Shown here in pieces: positions 1 through 12,335 of a stretch of 64,000 bases of DNA (position 1 is the stretch's first letter; each line of letters opens with the position of its first letter). This stretch comes from Anas platyrhynchos (taxonomy: Eukaryota; Chordata; Aves; Anseriformes; Anatidae), in the NCBI RefSeq assembly GCF_047663525.1, contig NC_092613.1, positions 8,705,501-8,769,500 of the forward strand, in the 5' to 3' direction. The translations under genes were made by a program, and so were the position numbers. The notes below the pieces were generated by a model, which saw only the letters and a program-made list of their open reading frames with translations, had not been told where the DNA came from and ran no database searches.

Positions 1-2450
1 CATGCCTTCCCTGAACTCATAGCCAGGTGTTCTGCCAGGTGGATGTAGTTAAAAAAACAAAGGTTCAGCAGAAAAAGCTCCTGGAGATTGGGATGCAGCC
101 CCCAGGAGACCCCAGCACATGCCCACAGAAGGTCCTGGAGCTGCCCACCAGACAAGGCCCTGCTGTGCCCAGGTGGCTGCTCTCCTGCTGAGTCCCTCCC
201 ATCCCTTTCAAGGCACAATTCCCATCACCAGCGGCTATTTTTACACCATGCCGGCGAGCCCAGGGAGCTGGCAGGCAGGAGCCCTGGGTCTAGTCCCCGG
301 CTCTAGTAGCTGCAGTAGGACCATCAGCAAACCACCCCTGTACAGCGGGGCCACCACTCACCGCATCAGCTCACGGGGACCCTTCAGCTGCTCTGCAAGG
401 GCTCCCAGATCCTTGCACAAACCCCATCCATCCACTCATGAAGCCTCTTCCCCTCCTGAGAGGCTGCAGACGGCATTTCTCACCCTTCCATCCGTATCCG
501 TCAGCTGAAGGACTTGAATTGCTACGAGGCTTTGAGAGCTCCGCACCCCCAAGCCAGCAACATGAATACAAAACGGGCTGTCAGCACGAGCGGTGCGGCA
601 GGACGCAACATCTGCATCTCAAAGCAGAAGGCACGAATCCAAACAGCGTATTTACAAGGCAACTTGTAACACTGCAAAAAAAATAATCAGCTGTCCTCTT
701 AGCAACGTGCATCCTTCTGCAGTGGCACCCAGCTCCACCAGGCTATATTTAGCAGAGCAAGAGGCTTACATTGAGCGTGCACGGCACGAGCAGAAAGTGA
801 GCACTGGGCCCATACGGGGTGTAGGGATCGGGTCCCCACTGAAGCCTCAGCCCTGGGTGTTTTGGGGTGAAAACAGAAGAACGAGCTGCAGCAGCAGCTG
901 TGCAGGTGGAGCAGTCACAGCTGGCACTGCTGCCCCATGCAAAGGTCCCCTGAGCAGCCTCGGTTTTGCCACCACAGCCCACTGCCTGGGAGGTCGCCAC
1001 CATTAAAAAAGTAAAATAAAATCTGATTTTGACCCTTCTGTCCAGCACCAGTCTGCACTCGAGCCCACCTGCAGAACAAACCAGCGCCTGGGTGCAGAAC
1101 TCTGCGCAGACCGAGGGCCACAGTCCTGGTGCTGAGCCCAGCGGGGCTTTGCCAGCTCCAGGAGTCTGGATTGCACCCAGGGAGACTGATCGGGGACCCG
1201 AACGTAACGCTCTCTTAAGTACTTTGCTGGATCAAAGCCCAAATTCTTAATGCCTGGTATTACACGGCAGCAGGACTTAACTGCGTGCGATTAAAGCAGC
1301 TAGCTGCCCGACGCTTCTGGTTTGCTTACACTTGTAATGCTATTTATTGACTCCCAACTATGCCACCTCTTAATTGAAGTTTCCTGTGTTTCCAGAGGCC
1401 AATCCCCTTTTCTTCCCTTGGCGTATTACAGCACCCTCTTAGTCTCTTTCTGAAATACCGACACCATTTCCCCTTCACCTTTCCATTTTCAAGCAGCAAG
1501 AACAACCCGGCCAACAGCAGCACAAGAGGAGCGGGGCTGGGTGCTCCCCCTCATGGGCCCAGGTCATGAAAATCTGAATATCCACCTTTCTTCCCAAATC
1601 CCACCCCGTTAAGGTGTCCAAGCCTAAAAGGCATAAGGGACACAGGCACTGCTGGTCCCTGGTACACTTCTTAAAACCGTAAACAAGAACAGATTTACTG
1701 CTGTGATTTACTCCTGTCTGGCCCCAGACAGTCCCCGTGCAGCACAGCCTTTCCCGGGGCAGGCATACGTACAGCCTGCAGCTGGAATCAGAGGGACTTT
1801 TGCTCCCCAGACGCGTGGGGGGATGACACCAGGGTCACGTCAGTGACAAACCGCTGTGAGGCACAGGTCCCACGTTCATTATCAGAGCCATCAGTAACCC
1901 CGGCTGCCCTCATCTCCCTGAAGAAGAAACACCTCTTCCTAGTTTTTCTAAAAATGAAGCCTTTTTTTTTTAAAAAAAATGTTGCTGGGGGAAACCCACT
2001 GACATTTGAGGGAGATGTAAGCAAACAGCTACAGCTCCACGCCCTTCTTCAAATAACTCCGGGAGAGCCCCTCCAGCCCCGGCAGCTCCCAGCAGCACCA
2101 CGCACAGGCGCAGCGCAGCATTTACATGCAGCCCGTGCCAAAAAATACCCAAACCACCTTGTTAATGGGGTTTCCTCCAGATTTTTTTGACAGCAGATGA
2201 AGCCAGCTGTTGAAGCAGCCGCGTGCTGCAGTGCTGTCTGGTTTAGCAGCAGTGGATTATGTGAGCGAAAGCAAGGAGAGCTGCCCGTGTCCGACCCTGT
2301 CCCTCGCCATGCACATCAGACCCAATTCGGGCAGTTTTTCTGCCTGTGACAAAACCTCCCCCGTCAAACCCTTCGGGAGCAAGAAACAGGTCTCAGAGAG
2401 ATGGGGTTGAGCACCACAAGGCGACCACCACCACGGGGACCCCGGCGTAC
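1..2450 (-). other. RASSF5: RASSF5 intron 2 (partial)
   Basis: No exon of RASSF5 or any other recognisable gene was found here. In particular neither the exon-3 region that follows the SPESTL segment nor the RAPL-type first exon is present. A moderately AT-rich stretch at 1240-1480 stands out from the GC-rich surroundings and could be regulatory. Confidence 0.7.
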
Positions 2451-2563
2451 CTGGCTGCAGGGAGGCGCGAGGGTGCTCTCGGGTGAGAGCTGCCCGGGGC
2501 CGGGCCGGCGGCAGTCCAGCTGGATGAGGCTGTGGCACTGCGGGTGGCATGTGTACCTGCAGT
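2451..2563 (-). CDS. RASSF5: RASSF5 coding exon 2 (second half of C1 finger)
   Basis: The acceptor is CTCTGCAG|AC and the donor CAG|GTACGC. The exon supplies the last Cys/His ligands of the C1 domain (CRYTCHPQC, then C after seven residues) and the SPESTL segment found in mammalian RASSF5. It is 113 nt long, entering with two bases that complete a Tyr codon and leaving at phase 0. Confidence 0.9.
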
Positions 2564-5500
2564 CTGCAGAGAGAGGAGAGCACAGTGAGCACCCACACCG
2601 TGATGGGGGGGAGCCAGGGACCCCCAGGGCAGGGTCTCCAAGCTGTAGACGTGGGCAAGCAGCAGCAAAGCCTGTCTGCAAAGCCTGCTCCCGTGCTCCT
2701 TCCCCAGGGAACCTCATGTTGTGATGCTCTGGCATGGACAAAGCTCCCACCTCGTGTCCTGCTGCCTTTCCCCCACCTGCTGGGGCACCAACACAGACGC
2801 AGGATGTGCCCAAGCCCCACCAGACCCAGACGGCCTCACGCCCCTTCCCTGCTGAGCTCCTGGGGAACATCACAGCACCAGCAGCAAAGCTTGGCCACGA
2901 GGAAAAGGATGCTCAGTTCCCCAGCATCAAGGGGCAAACCACCCCGGTATCAGACAGAAGCCAGACTACGTCAGGTCACCTGCTGTGAACACTTCGGGGG
3001 GGGGTTGCAGTGACCGAGGCATGGATTTACCATCAGAGTGCCCCAAAACCAGGACGCAGGTGGTGGCCGTGACCTACAAGCCCCCGGCAGGCTGCCCTGG
3101 AGCAGCCAGGTGTTGGTACAACACATTTGCTTTGGCTGCTGCCCTGTCCTGCTGCGGCACATTAACTAGTTCCAGGCAGGGGTTCCACGGAGAGCCCTGG
3201 GATCCCCTCCTGGGCCATGCACCTTGCTCTGCCTTGGGCACAGCCAGCACCTCCTGTCTGACCCGGCAGCAGTCAGCTCCCCCCAGGGTTTTCCCCCCAA
3301 AATCCAGACTCCTCCGTTCTCCCCTGGGAGCAGCCACCAGCCTCCTTCTGCTTTAACAGCCCTCCCAACCCGTTTAATGTTTAACTGCCCTACAAATGCC
3401 ATTACAGCAACTTCTTACACCATCCAAAATTCCAGCGCGGTCACTGACCTGAAAAATAAAATAAAAAAATCCCCCCAAAACAAGGCAAAAGAGTTGACAC
3501 AGCAGAAGGAGAAGGGACTTTGGATGCTCCTGGGTGCACCAAAAGCACGCCTTGCACTCGCTGCTGCAGTGCAGCAACCTCAAGCAGTGACACCGCCGTG
3601 GCCGAGCAAAATCCTTCCTGCCCCTGCTGCCCCCAGCACGTGCCTGGCACAAGCCCAGCAGCACGGCATCCCCAGGGACCTCAGAGCCCCCACAGCAGCC
3701 AGCAGCTCATTGAAAAGCAGCCCTGGCTCCCCCCATCCCTCCTGCTGCCTCTGCAGCACCGCGTGGTGGCTCGGTGCCGTTTTTTTGCTATTTATTTATT
3801 TTCACGCTGCTCCGAGTCGGTTGGAAATCTATAGATATTTCGCTAACGCCAGTGGCGTCGTTTGGTATCTCCATGGAAATAGGCTGGCGCTCGAGCAAGA
3901 CGGGCTCAGGGCAACTCATGGCCCTGGGGTGGAGGAAGGCTGAGGCTCCTGCAGCACGGGGACAGGAGCCGTGCCCCGCGGGGAGCAGGGGGACTGGAGA
4001 CGTCCCCCAGCGCTCTCCCAGAAGAGCCAGCACAGCTTGAAGCAGGAGATTCATTTACTGCTGTGAATTTCACATTATCACCTTCCAGAGCAGACCTGGA
4101 GCAGGGATACGCCTCGAACCTCCCTGCAAAGGACCCGCACATGCACATCTCAGCCCCTCCAAAAACCAGTAACACCAGAACAGGAGTCCCCTCTGCAGGA
4201 AAACCCGCATTTTCCTGTTTTCTACTTATTTTTCCCTCCCTTTGGCTTTCAAGTAATTGCTTTTGAACGTCTCTGGTTTGCAGGAAAGCAAAGCAATGTC
4301 CCACCTCTGCTCCAGCAGTGGGGATTCCTGCGCAACCCCACACAGGAGTGCCCAAGAACAGAGCTGGTGCCTGGGGGCTGAGCATCGCCTGCAGGGGAGG
4401 CAGGGGATTCATTTCCCATTTAGCATTCATCTGGCACCAGCTGTCTGTCATGCTCCTCTTCCAAGTCAGTTGTCTCAAGTAAGCCTGGGGGAAGGCAGGG
4501 AGTCTTGCCTTTTTTTTTCTTTAATTTGAGATAAGCTGAGCAGTTACATGGTAATTTAATGCATGACCTTCTGAGCAGCCGCTTACCAGGGGACACTCAC
4601 CAAGTCTCTGCTGGAGGTCCCAACCCGAGGGGGCTCCAGGTGCAAATAAATAAAAAGAGTCATCACTCCCTGCTGCCTATTTCATCCAGGATTTTCAGAT
4701 TTAGACAGCTTGCCCCAACCACAGCCCGTGGGGCAGGAAGGCTGCAGCACCTGCACGCGGTGAGGTCCAAAATGCGTAACATTGGCCACAGAAATCACAG
4801 CTCCCGAGCACACTGCGGGCAGGCATTTCTGTACAGGATTACAGCACGACACCTCCTTAGTCACCAGCACCTATTAGCAGGCCTAATCACCCGGTATCTG
4901 GCAGGGAGCACTAATTTTAGAAAGCCCACACAGCTTTAGGAAGCCGCCACGTGACGGGCTTGCCAGGAGCCACCAAGGCAGGATGTCTCCACTTAGGCTT
5001 TGAGATAATTTCTATTCCAGTCGAACAAAGCAACACTTGGAAAGGCGGTTTCTTTTTAAAGGGAAAAACAAACAAAAGCCCAAAACTCTGATCCCAATAT
5101 AGAAAAAAAAAAAGAAACACAAAACAAGCTAGTGGCTGAAAAGAATTTCCCTTTATCCACAGATAAGGTTTTTAGGGGAGATAAAGCTGGCTGGTGCAGA
5201 ACAGCCCCATTCATTTAGTCCTAAATATAGCTCTGCAGCACCCTGCCCCTCGAACGCCCCAGATGCTGCAGGGCATCCTTCAGCCTAATGCTTCCAAGCT
5301 GGTTTTTGGCTGAAATCTGCAGTTCCAGCAGTGGTGCCACGGCACGCACTGGGTGGCAAAGCAGCACTGTCAGAGAGGACACCACAAAACAACCCGCGTG
5401 ATGTTTGGATCATTCTTGGAATTGCAAGAATTATCTCAAAGCTCCAGTTCCTGGTTTATAAAGGATCCTCCACTCATGGAGATAAAATAGCAGAAATCCT

Positions 5501-8500
5501 CCCAGCATCAGCAAACCCACCGAAACGTGGCCAGGGAGACCTTGCCCAGCACGACAGATGAATGCCATCCCCAGCACACCTGGAGCCTCCCCGCGCTCAG
5601 AAGATTTCTTCCATTCATCCTCCAGCCCCCAAATCCCTCGGACAGCTCTCACACACACACGCCTGGAGCTCACCATGCGTGAGGTTTTCCTTTGTGCTCA
5701 CCCAGAGCCACCCCACGTCACTCGGGGTAACCTCAGCCGCGGCTGCAGGATGTGGCCCCGTGACCTGATGAGAGCCGCGTGTCCCCTCCTGGGGGGCAGG
5801 ATGGGACCAGGGCACCCCCACAGCCTCCACCCAGCACACACAGGAGAGGCCCTGAGCTGCTGGGAGACCCCCAAACACCTCCCGACACCCCCCGCAGCAG
5901 CCGCCCAGCCCTGCCCCTGCCCCATGCCTGCACCCAGCAATCGGGGGCTGGGCAGGTTTGGGTCTAATCCAGGTTTTTGATTTTTCAAAGCAGGGGGAAA
6001 CTGAGGGAAGGGTTCTGCCTGTCCAGACCTGACCCTCCTGATACCAGTAACTTGCCCGGGGGTCTCCTGCACCACTGCAAGGCCTGGAGCACAACACCAG
6101 CTGCCAGACGATGCTCATGGACCAGATTGCACACCTGAGCAGAAACCTCTCTGGGGGCACCAGGAGCAGGGCCAGCACCCCCCCACCACGCTCCTTCATG
6201 GCAGGAGCAGGGCAGCCCTGCAGGAACCTCATCACACCTAATTAGCAGCAGCAAGCCATCACGCAGCAGCCAAACACACGCAGCCCCACCGGCCCCTACC
6301 TGTCATCAGCAAGACCTCCCTCCTCGGCCGCTGCAGCCCCTCCGACCACGACTTCGACTTGGGAAAACGCCCGAAAATTTTGCGGATTCGCTTCGTTACA
6401 AGCCCGAAGCAAGCGGCTGCCTCCGCCTTCCCTCCCGACATCCCGGCAAGAGGAGACCGAGAGCTCCCTGGGCCAGCACGGGAGAGGCTCCGGGCGCTGC
6501 AGGAGCTGCGCCTGCTTCCACGAGAGGCCTTCCTCCCGTGGAGATAACGCATCCACAGCGCCCATGTACAGCCCGCCGCTGTCTGACGGATATATATTTA
6601 TATATTTTAAACAAAGAGGCAACGCACTCAGCTTAGGGCTGGTGCATCTCAGGGCCTGTCCGGCTAGCCATGGAAAACTTTCTATTTCTGGGGCTTTTTG
6701 CTTGATAAGATAAAACAACCCCAGGGAGGAGATTAGAGCCGAGAGGCAGCGCAGGACCCAGCCGCACGCGGGAGGTCTCGCTCCCATCTCCTCCCTTCCC
6801 TTCGCTGCCTTTCCCCTGCGGTCCTGTGAAGCCTCCGATGTTTAATCAGGTGTTAAAGGAATACACCGAGGGTAACTGTACTTATAATTTTGACTTTAAC
6901 TCTGCAGAGGGGTAGCCAGGTTTTAGATCATTCTTTCACAGCGCCCACCGGTTCCAGCTGCGCTGGGTGCTGTGACGGGGTGGGACAGGCACCCCCTAAC
7001 CGCACGCCTTCAGCCCGTCACTCACAGCCTCTCATTTCCATCCGTCTCATCTCTGCTCAGGCATCTTCTCACAATCAGGGCAGTTTCCCAGCACCTCGTG
7101 CCTCACATTCTTCTCGTCTTACCCCTGGAGTAACACAGATGAAAGTTCCCAAATTTCCCTAAACATCACACCAAGCAGGCAAGGAGGTAACACAGGGGAA
7201 TTTCTTGTTCACAGCTCACTGTCCCGACCCCTTGAGAACCTCCCCACGGCTACACACATCCCTTCTTCCCACATCCAGAGCACCCAGCTCAGCTAACCCC
7301 ACCAGACCAGGAAACAAACGGGGGGAAGAGAAGCCCCAGGACCAACCTGTACAGCAAAAGCCAGAGCTTTTCCTGGCATTTCTCTCCATAAATACTTCCT
7401 AAGGCATCGGGGCTGGACCGAAAGCAGCCAGGAGGATGACCCCAAAGACCTGAGCTGCCCCAGGAGCCAGGACAGAAGGTGCAAGGCCCGGGGCAGGTCC
7501 CAGCCCCTGCCCACACCTCTAACCCTGATAAGTGACTGCCCTGCTCCGGGAGCTGCGGGCAGGATGCGCCCCGTGCCCGCCCCCGCTCCCACAGCACCCA
7601 CCCCAACACCTGCGAGGGCGAGCAGCCTCAGGAATCTGTCCGGGCCAGCTAAATGCAGAGAAACACAACGTGCCGTGGTTCTGCGAGCTGTTTGCGATCA
7701 TTATTTACAGCGGTGAGAGCAGAGATGTGACAGGGCGTGGGAGGACGTGGAAAACCCTCGGGTCCTGGAGAGCTACAGGTGCAGAACCCCGTGGCAGCAA
7801 AGCTGTGCTCCTTGAGAGCGTCCCCACCTGCAAGATGGACCAAACCCTGTCCTGGGACTGAGCCATGCCTGCCTCCGGGGCCACCAGGAGCTGGGGAGCC
7901 CCGACCCCTCCTCGGGGCAGCCTCCTATGTGGGTAACATCCCGGACAGAGAGGTACGAGCTCCATCCCATCGGGCCAGGAGTGCATCAAGCTCCAGCCAG
8001 GCCCTGCTGGGCCCCCCCAGCTCCCCACAAACCACGAGAGCAAACACCCAGAGGTGGCTGCGGCCACTCCAAATGTGAGCGACACACCCAGCTTAACCCA
8101 CCCGGGCCAAGAAAACAATTCCACGGGACTTGATAAACACAGCCCAGGAAATGTGTGAGCGGTAACTCACACCCCGAGCTGCCCGCAGCAGAGGCCGCAG
8201 CACAGCCCTGCCAGCATGGACATGAGGCTGGTGAACGCCGGGGGCGAGAGCCCAGAGCAGAGCAGATGGTGGAAAAAGGCGAAGGGACGAGCGCTGGGAT
8301 GGGTCTGTCCTCGGGTTTTGCTAGCAGCTGCAGTTCCAGGAGCAGGAATTTCACAGTCAGCACCTGCAACACCCGTACAGCAAGGACGGGAGCATCCTGC
8401 AGGAAGAACCGGGCCGCCTCGGGGTGAGCTGGCATGGAAATGCAGTGAAATGCTCTCAGGAAAAGGCAATTCTGAGGCTGCACCGAGAGCTGCTAAGAGC

Positions 8501-11500
8501 AGAGCCAGGGAAATGGCTGGAGGGGACATGGAGCAGGTGGGAGTGAGGAGGAGATGCAGCCCCAACCTTTCACTCAAAACCACCAGATCTGATGTAGATA
8601 CAAATAGGTCAGAACTGCACAAACACAACCCCGTGCATCCTCAGGCTACAAGCCGAAAGCAAACAAGCAGCAGCCCTGCACCAGAAGATTCACCACGGAA
8701 GCAAGCACTCCCCTTCTGCAGCTCTCAGGCATTTGTAAAAGAAGCCACTGCTGGGAGCACAGCCAGCACAGAAGATGTTCCGAGCATTTCCACTGAAGTT
8801 TCCCTCCTTCCCAGCAACGCTGCTTGGCTGTTGGGGGAATTTCAGAGGCAGAACTACTCCCACAGCCTGGATAATTATCCACGGAACTGAAAAGGGAAAT
8901 AGTTATTTAAGATTAGTTTCAATATAACTAGGAAAAAAAGTCCTGTGAGAGAAGTCGCTCAAAACATCTATTTATAGTGCTCACAGCACCACAAAGAGCT
9001 GGGGATTAATATTTCAGATTGGGATTTTCAGAACAACCACCAAGCCCCCTGAGCCTCACCACATGTGCGAGCCCCACAACAGCTTGTGCAGGATGCCTGG
9101 TGAAGGACAGGAGCCCAACAACATTTGTTTTACGTCAAATAAAGCCAGGCTCGTCCTTCCAGCACGTTCATCGCACATTCGCTGGGGTGCAGCGGGCAAG
9201 CTCCCAGCCCCAGGCAATGCACTGTCCCTTACAGCTCTTCCAGGGAGTCAGTCAGGAAGGGCAGGCAGAAAGCAAAGGTACCACTGGCAAAACGCATCTA
9301 CATCACCCCTTAAAAATAATTCAACTAACACTGCACTGAACAAGCCCACCAGCCCCAGCACACCCCTGTCACTGAGCTGTCTGGGTTCCGTGTAATTACC
9401 AGCAGCAGTGCTAAGACCTTAACGCGATGCAGCACGGCCATATGGTGCAGCCACCTCCCAACTGCCCTTCATTTCCAAATGGCACCAGGAGGCGTGCGTA
9501 CGAGCCCTGCTCACCCCACACCACGCATATCCCTGCTAGAAACATTTCATCAGTTCCTAACTCCAGGAGAGCCAAGTGTAAGGACCAGAAGGGGCAGAGC
9601 GTGGCACTAACTGCCCCAGTGAGGCTGGTGTTACAGCACGAGCCTGGCACAGTCCACCAAATGAGCAAGAAAATAAGCAATGAAGCCTCCTCCAGAGCTG
9701 CACAGGGGACCCAGCTCATTGCTTTGCCCCAAAAAACAACCAGCAACCTGCCACCCATGCCGACACCAAGGGCACCCTGGCCCCACACACCCCTGAGTAC
9801 AGGTGATGCTACGTGCACAGACATGGGGTGAATGGCATTGGCATCACCAACTCCTGCCAAAATCACAGGGTGCAGCTGACCCCAACCAGCATGTCACGGT
9901 CACTGCACCAGCCCCAAAAGAAGCCTCCAGCCAGCGAGCGGTTCCACCTCGGGCTGCTTCACCAGCTCCGGCCCCAGCCGTTCCCACACCCACAGTGCCG
10001 GAGCAAATTTCCTTATTAATTTCTACTGCCAGCCAGCAACAGAGAAAGGACAAATGGATTCATTACCAAGATTAATTGCACCAGAAATACATCGGCATTC
10101 CTCATGTTCCAGTAGCGGTACTTGTCATACAGCAGCGATCAGTGACATTTGCACGATGGAGAAGGGAAAGCTTGACCCAAGCACCACAAAAACTGATTTT
10201 TCCTCGGTTACCTGAAGACACACAGCACCTAACCCCAGCTGCTGCTCTACCCAGAGAACTTTTGCCACCATGACTTTTCCTTGCTCATGTCCCTGCTGAT
10301 GCAAGTGTGACTAAGCCTGCCCGTTTGGCTCCCTGCACTGCTGGTGCTCAGCTTTTGCTGAGATAAACCGGCTCTGAAGGGCTCTTTGCTGCACCAAACC
10401 CATCCCTTCAGGCTGAGCACACAGCTCAGGCAGGAGAAGCCCCCCACTGACATACACTGGTAGTTTTGGGGTCAGGGCACTTTCCCTGGAAAAACTTGGC
10501 ACCAGATGCAACATTTTTGGTACTTAGAGTTAATTTATGGCACCTGTGTCCCTCATGTCTGGAGCAATCTGCTGCCCCCAAGTTATCAGTGAGTGGAGTT
10601 GCCCAAACCTCCTCTGCCCCAGCCCCCTCATTCCCTCTCCCTGGGACACTGCAGGGCTGCAGCAAGGACATTCAGGGTGTGCGTGTGCCCCGTGGCCTGA
10701 GAGCAGCCCCAGACCCAGCCGGGCCACCCTGTTTGGTGTCTGGGAGCCCCCATCCCACCCAGCAGAAGCGGTGACCTCCCCACAGGACACGGCACAAAGG
10801 TGACACGTGCCGGATGGGCACAGCAAACATCTCAGCGAGCCTGTGATGGTCTCATCCAGGAGTCAGGGCAAAGCAAGGTGCCTGAGAAGCCTTCTATTCC
10901 TGGAGGGATTTACACCCCACCGTACAGCATTACGGACACAAAACCCTTTCCACTAACCGAGGAGGAGATCTGCTGCCCAGGAAGAACACCAAGCCCTTCA
11001 CAGCCCTGGCAAGGAGCAGCTAACCCCAGTTTTCCCCAAAAAACTCTGCTTCCCGCAGCCCATCACCTCTGACAGGGGTCCCGGGTGGGTCTCGCAGGGG
11101 GGCGCGGGTGGGAGCAGGCAGGGGAGTGGGGCGGTGAATTTGGGCACGAAGAGAGAAGGAGAAGGACAGATGGAGCCCCTGGGCAGGCGTGCGGGGGGCA
11201 GCAGGGTGCAGGGGACAAGGGGAGCGGGGGGACAGCAGGGTGCAGGAGACAGCAGGGGTGGGCAGCGGGGTGCATTGGGCAGCAGGGGGGGGTTCAGCAG
11301 GGTTGAGGGGGCAGCGGGGGGGGTTCAGCACTCACAGTCACAGCGCAGGGCGCGCTCCCGCACGGCGGCTCCGCACAGGTCGCACCAGCCGCGGCGCAGG
11401 GCGCGGGGCACGAAGCGGTGGCCGTGACCGTGGCCGCTGTCCGGGGGCTCCCCGGGGGCCGGGAAGATGCTGCGCACATCGGGCAGCAGCCGCGGGACCC

Positions 11501-11609
11501 CCCCGCGCCGCCGCAACCGCCGCGCCCCCCTCGCCCCGCCGGGGCTCCCCGGCCCCCGGCCGCCCCCCGGCTCCGGGGCGCTGGGAGCGGGGCCCGACGG
11601 CCGCCGCAT
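2451..11609 (-). CDS. RASSF5: RASSF5 (NORE1A), first two coding exons; 3' part beyond the left edge
   Basis: RASSF5 is a Ras-association domain protein that binds active Ras or Rap1 and, through its C-terminal SARAH helix, the Hippo kinases MST1/2. Only the N-terminal part is here. Exon 1 (11609-11336) has the family's DVRSIF motif after an Arg-rich stretch and the first half of a C1 zinc finger (GHRF, then WCDLC). Exon 2 (2563-2451) completes it with CRYTCHPQC and SLIQLDC, then an SPESTL stretch close to the mammalian one. Ligand spacing across the junction is C-x2-C, C-x2-C-x4-H-x2-C-x7-C, as expected of C1. Donors and acceptors are canonical and phases agree (T|AC). The Ras-association and SARAH exons, and the RAPL-type first exon known in mammals, are not in the window. 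The ATG at 11609 gives a shorter N-terminus than human; the frame stays open upstream to about 12002, so the start is uncertain. Confidence 0.9.
6300..6552 (-). CDS. Candidate alternative first exon of RASSF5 (hypothetical)
   Basis: Seen: a small CpG-rich block within intron 1 carries an ATG-initiated open frame (ATG at 6552, in-frame ATG at 6441) that ends in a good donor, CAG|GTAGGG, at 6300/6299. It leaves one base after ATG ACA, the phase RASSF5 exon 2 needs, so splicing to 2563 would give MTDCRYTCH in frame. A TATA-like TATAAATA (6595-6602) lies about 45 bases upstream of the first ATG. The encoded segment is basic (KRIRKIF, FPKSKSW) and resembles no domain I recognise. Inference: an alternative promoter whose protein would lack the first half of the C1 zinc finger. 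Against: a phase match occurs by chance one time in three, and GC-rich DNA has long open frames. I recall no mammalian counterpart. Confidence 0.3.
6595..6602 (-). promoter_or_regulatory. TATA-like element before the candidate RASSF5 alternative exon
   Basis: The minus strand reads TATAAATA within an alternating AT run at 6590-6608, inside otherwise GC-rich DNA. A start 25-30 bases downstream would fall near 6565-6570, just before the ATG at 6552. Confidence 0.3.
11085..11330. repeat. G-rich minisatellite beside the RASSF5 exon 1 donor
   Basis: The plus strand has irregular units built on GCAGCAGGGTGCAG and GGCAGCGGGG, with G runs of 5-8. The RASSF5 transcript is therefore C-rich here and the template strand could form G-quadruplexes. 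It ends about five bases from the exon 1 splice donor. Confidence 0.6.
11336..11609 (-). CDS. RASSF5: RASSF5 coding exon 1 (NORE1A-type N-terminus, first half of C1 finger)
   Basis: It holds 91 codons plus one base. The DVRSIF motif and the WCDLC zinc-ligand pair identify it. The donor is T|GTGAGT. The exon lies in a strongly CpG-rich block (about 11090-12130) that probably is the promoter island. The start codon was chosen because it begins the last Met-initiated frame before the conserved region; an earlier in-frame start is possible. Confidence 0.85.
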
Positions 11610-12335
11610 GGTGCCGGGAGGGGGGCACGGCTCCAAACACCCACCCCCCCCCGGCCCCAAAAGCTCGCAACCCCACGGCCACGCCACGGGCTCCCGGCAC
11701 GGGGCAGCGCAGGCGCCTTGGCCCGGCCCCGGGGAGGAGACAGAGCCGGGGGGGGCGGCGTGGGAGCGGCCACTGTGGGATTCCCACGGGGAACCCCCCC
11801 CGGGACGGCTGCCCCCATAGCCACCCTCCGGACCCCTCCCTAAGCCCTTGCGCCCCCCACGGAAAGGGCTTTCCCCACCCCCGGGGGGGTTCTCCCAGCG
11901 GGAACCTTCCCCGTGGGACCCCCCCCACGCTCTCCCGAGACCCCTCCCCACGGGACGCGGCTCCCCGTGGGCCCGATGCTGGCTGGGGGCAGCGCACAGC
12001 ACCCCCCCCCCCGGTGCTGCAGCCGGGGCGGGCAGCCCCCAGCACAGAGCTGGGGGGCAGCAGCAGTACCCCCACCCCCGGCAGCATCCCCAGCCCCAGG
12101 TTTGCCCCCCCCAGCAGCAGGAGGAGCACCCCTAAGGTGCTGCTTTATGTACGGTCACCAAACCCTGGGTGCAGGCACACAGCACAGCACACAGCCCTCT
12201 CCTCGCTCAGTGACTGCACGGCCCCTGTAAGGGCAGCTGGAGCCAATTCCCCTTCCCCACCGTAACGCCAGCCGGGCTCTGGAGCGCCGCTGAGGGCTGC
12301 GAGCCGAAGCAATTATCCCTCCCAGCTGAGGCTTT

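Larger units (their letters stand above)
2564..11335 (-). other. RASSF5: RASSF5 intron 1
   Basis: This 8.8 kb GC-rich intron is much larger than the IKBKE introns next door. It contains a candidate alternative first exon (6300-6552 with a TATA box at 6595-6602), AT-rich islands at about 3780-3880 and 8870-9030, and a G-rich minisatellite directly after the exon 1 donor (11085-11330). No other coding exon is recognisable. Confidence 0.75.

Noticed and set aside
1..2450. Search for the RAPL-type (short isoform) first exon or RASSF5 exon 3
   Set aside because: No minus-strand frame here resembles either, so both are probably beyond the left edge.
6359..6547. Plus-strand open frame opposite the candidate alternative RASSF5 exon
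   Set aside because: It has no splice context or promoter-like signal. The minus strand has both TATA and donor in phase with exon 2.
11189..12265. Plus-strand open frame of 358 codons over RASSF5 exon 1
   Set aside because: It is the antisense shadow of the CpG island and G-rich minisatellite. The real coding strand is minus, shown by the C1 motif.
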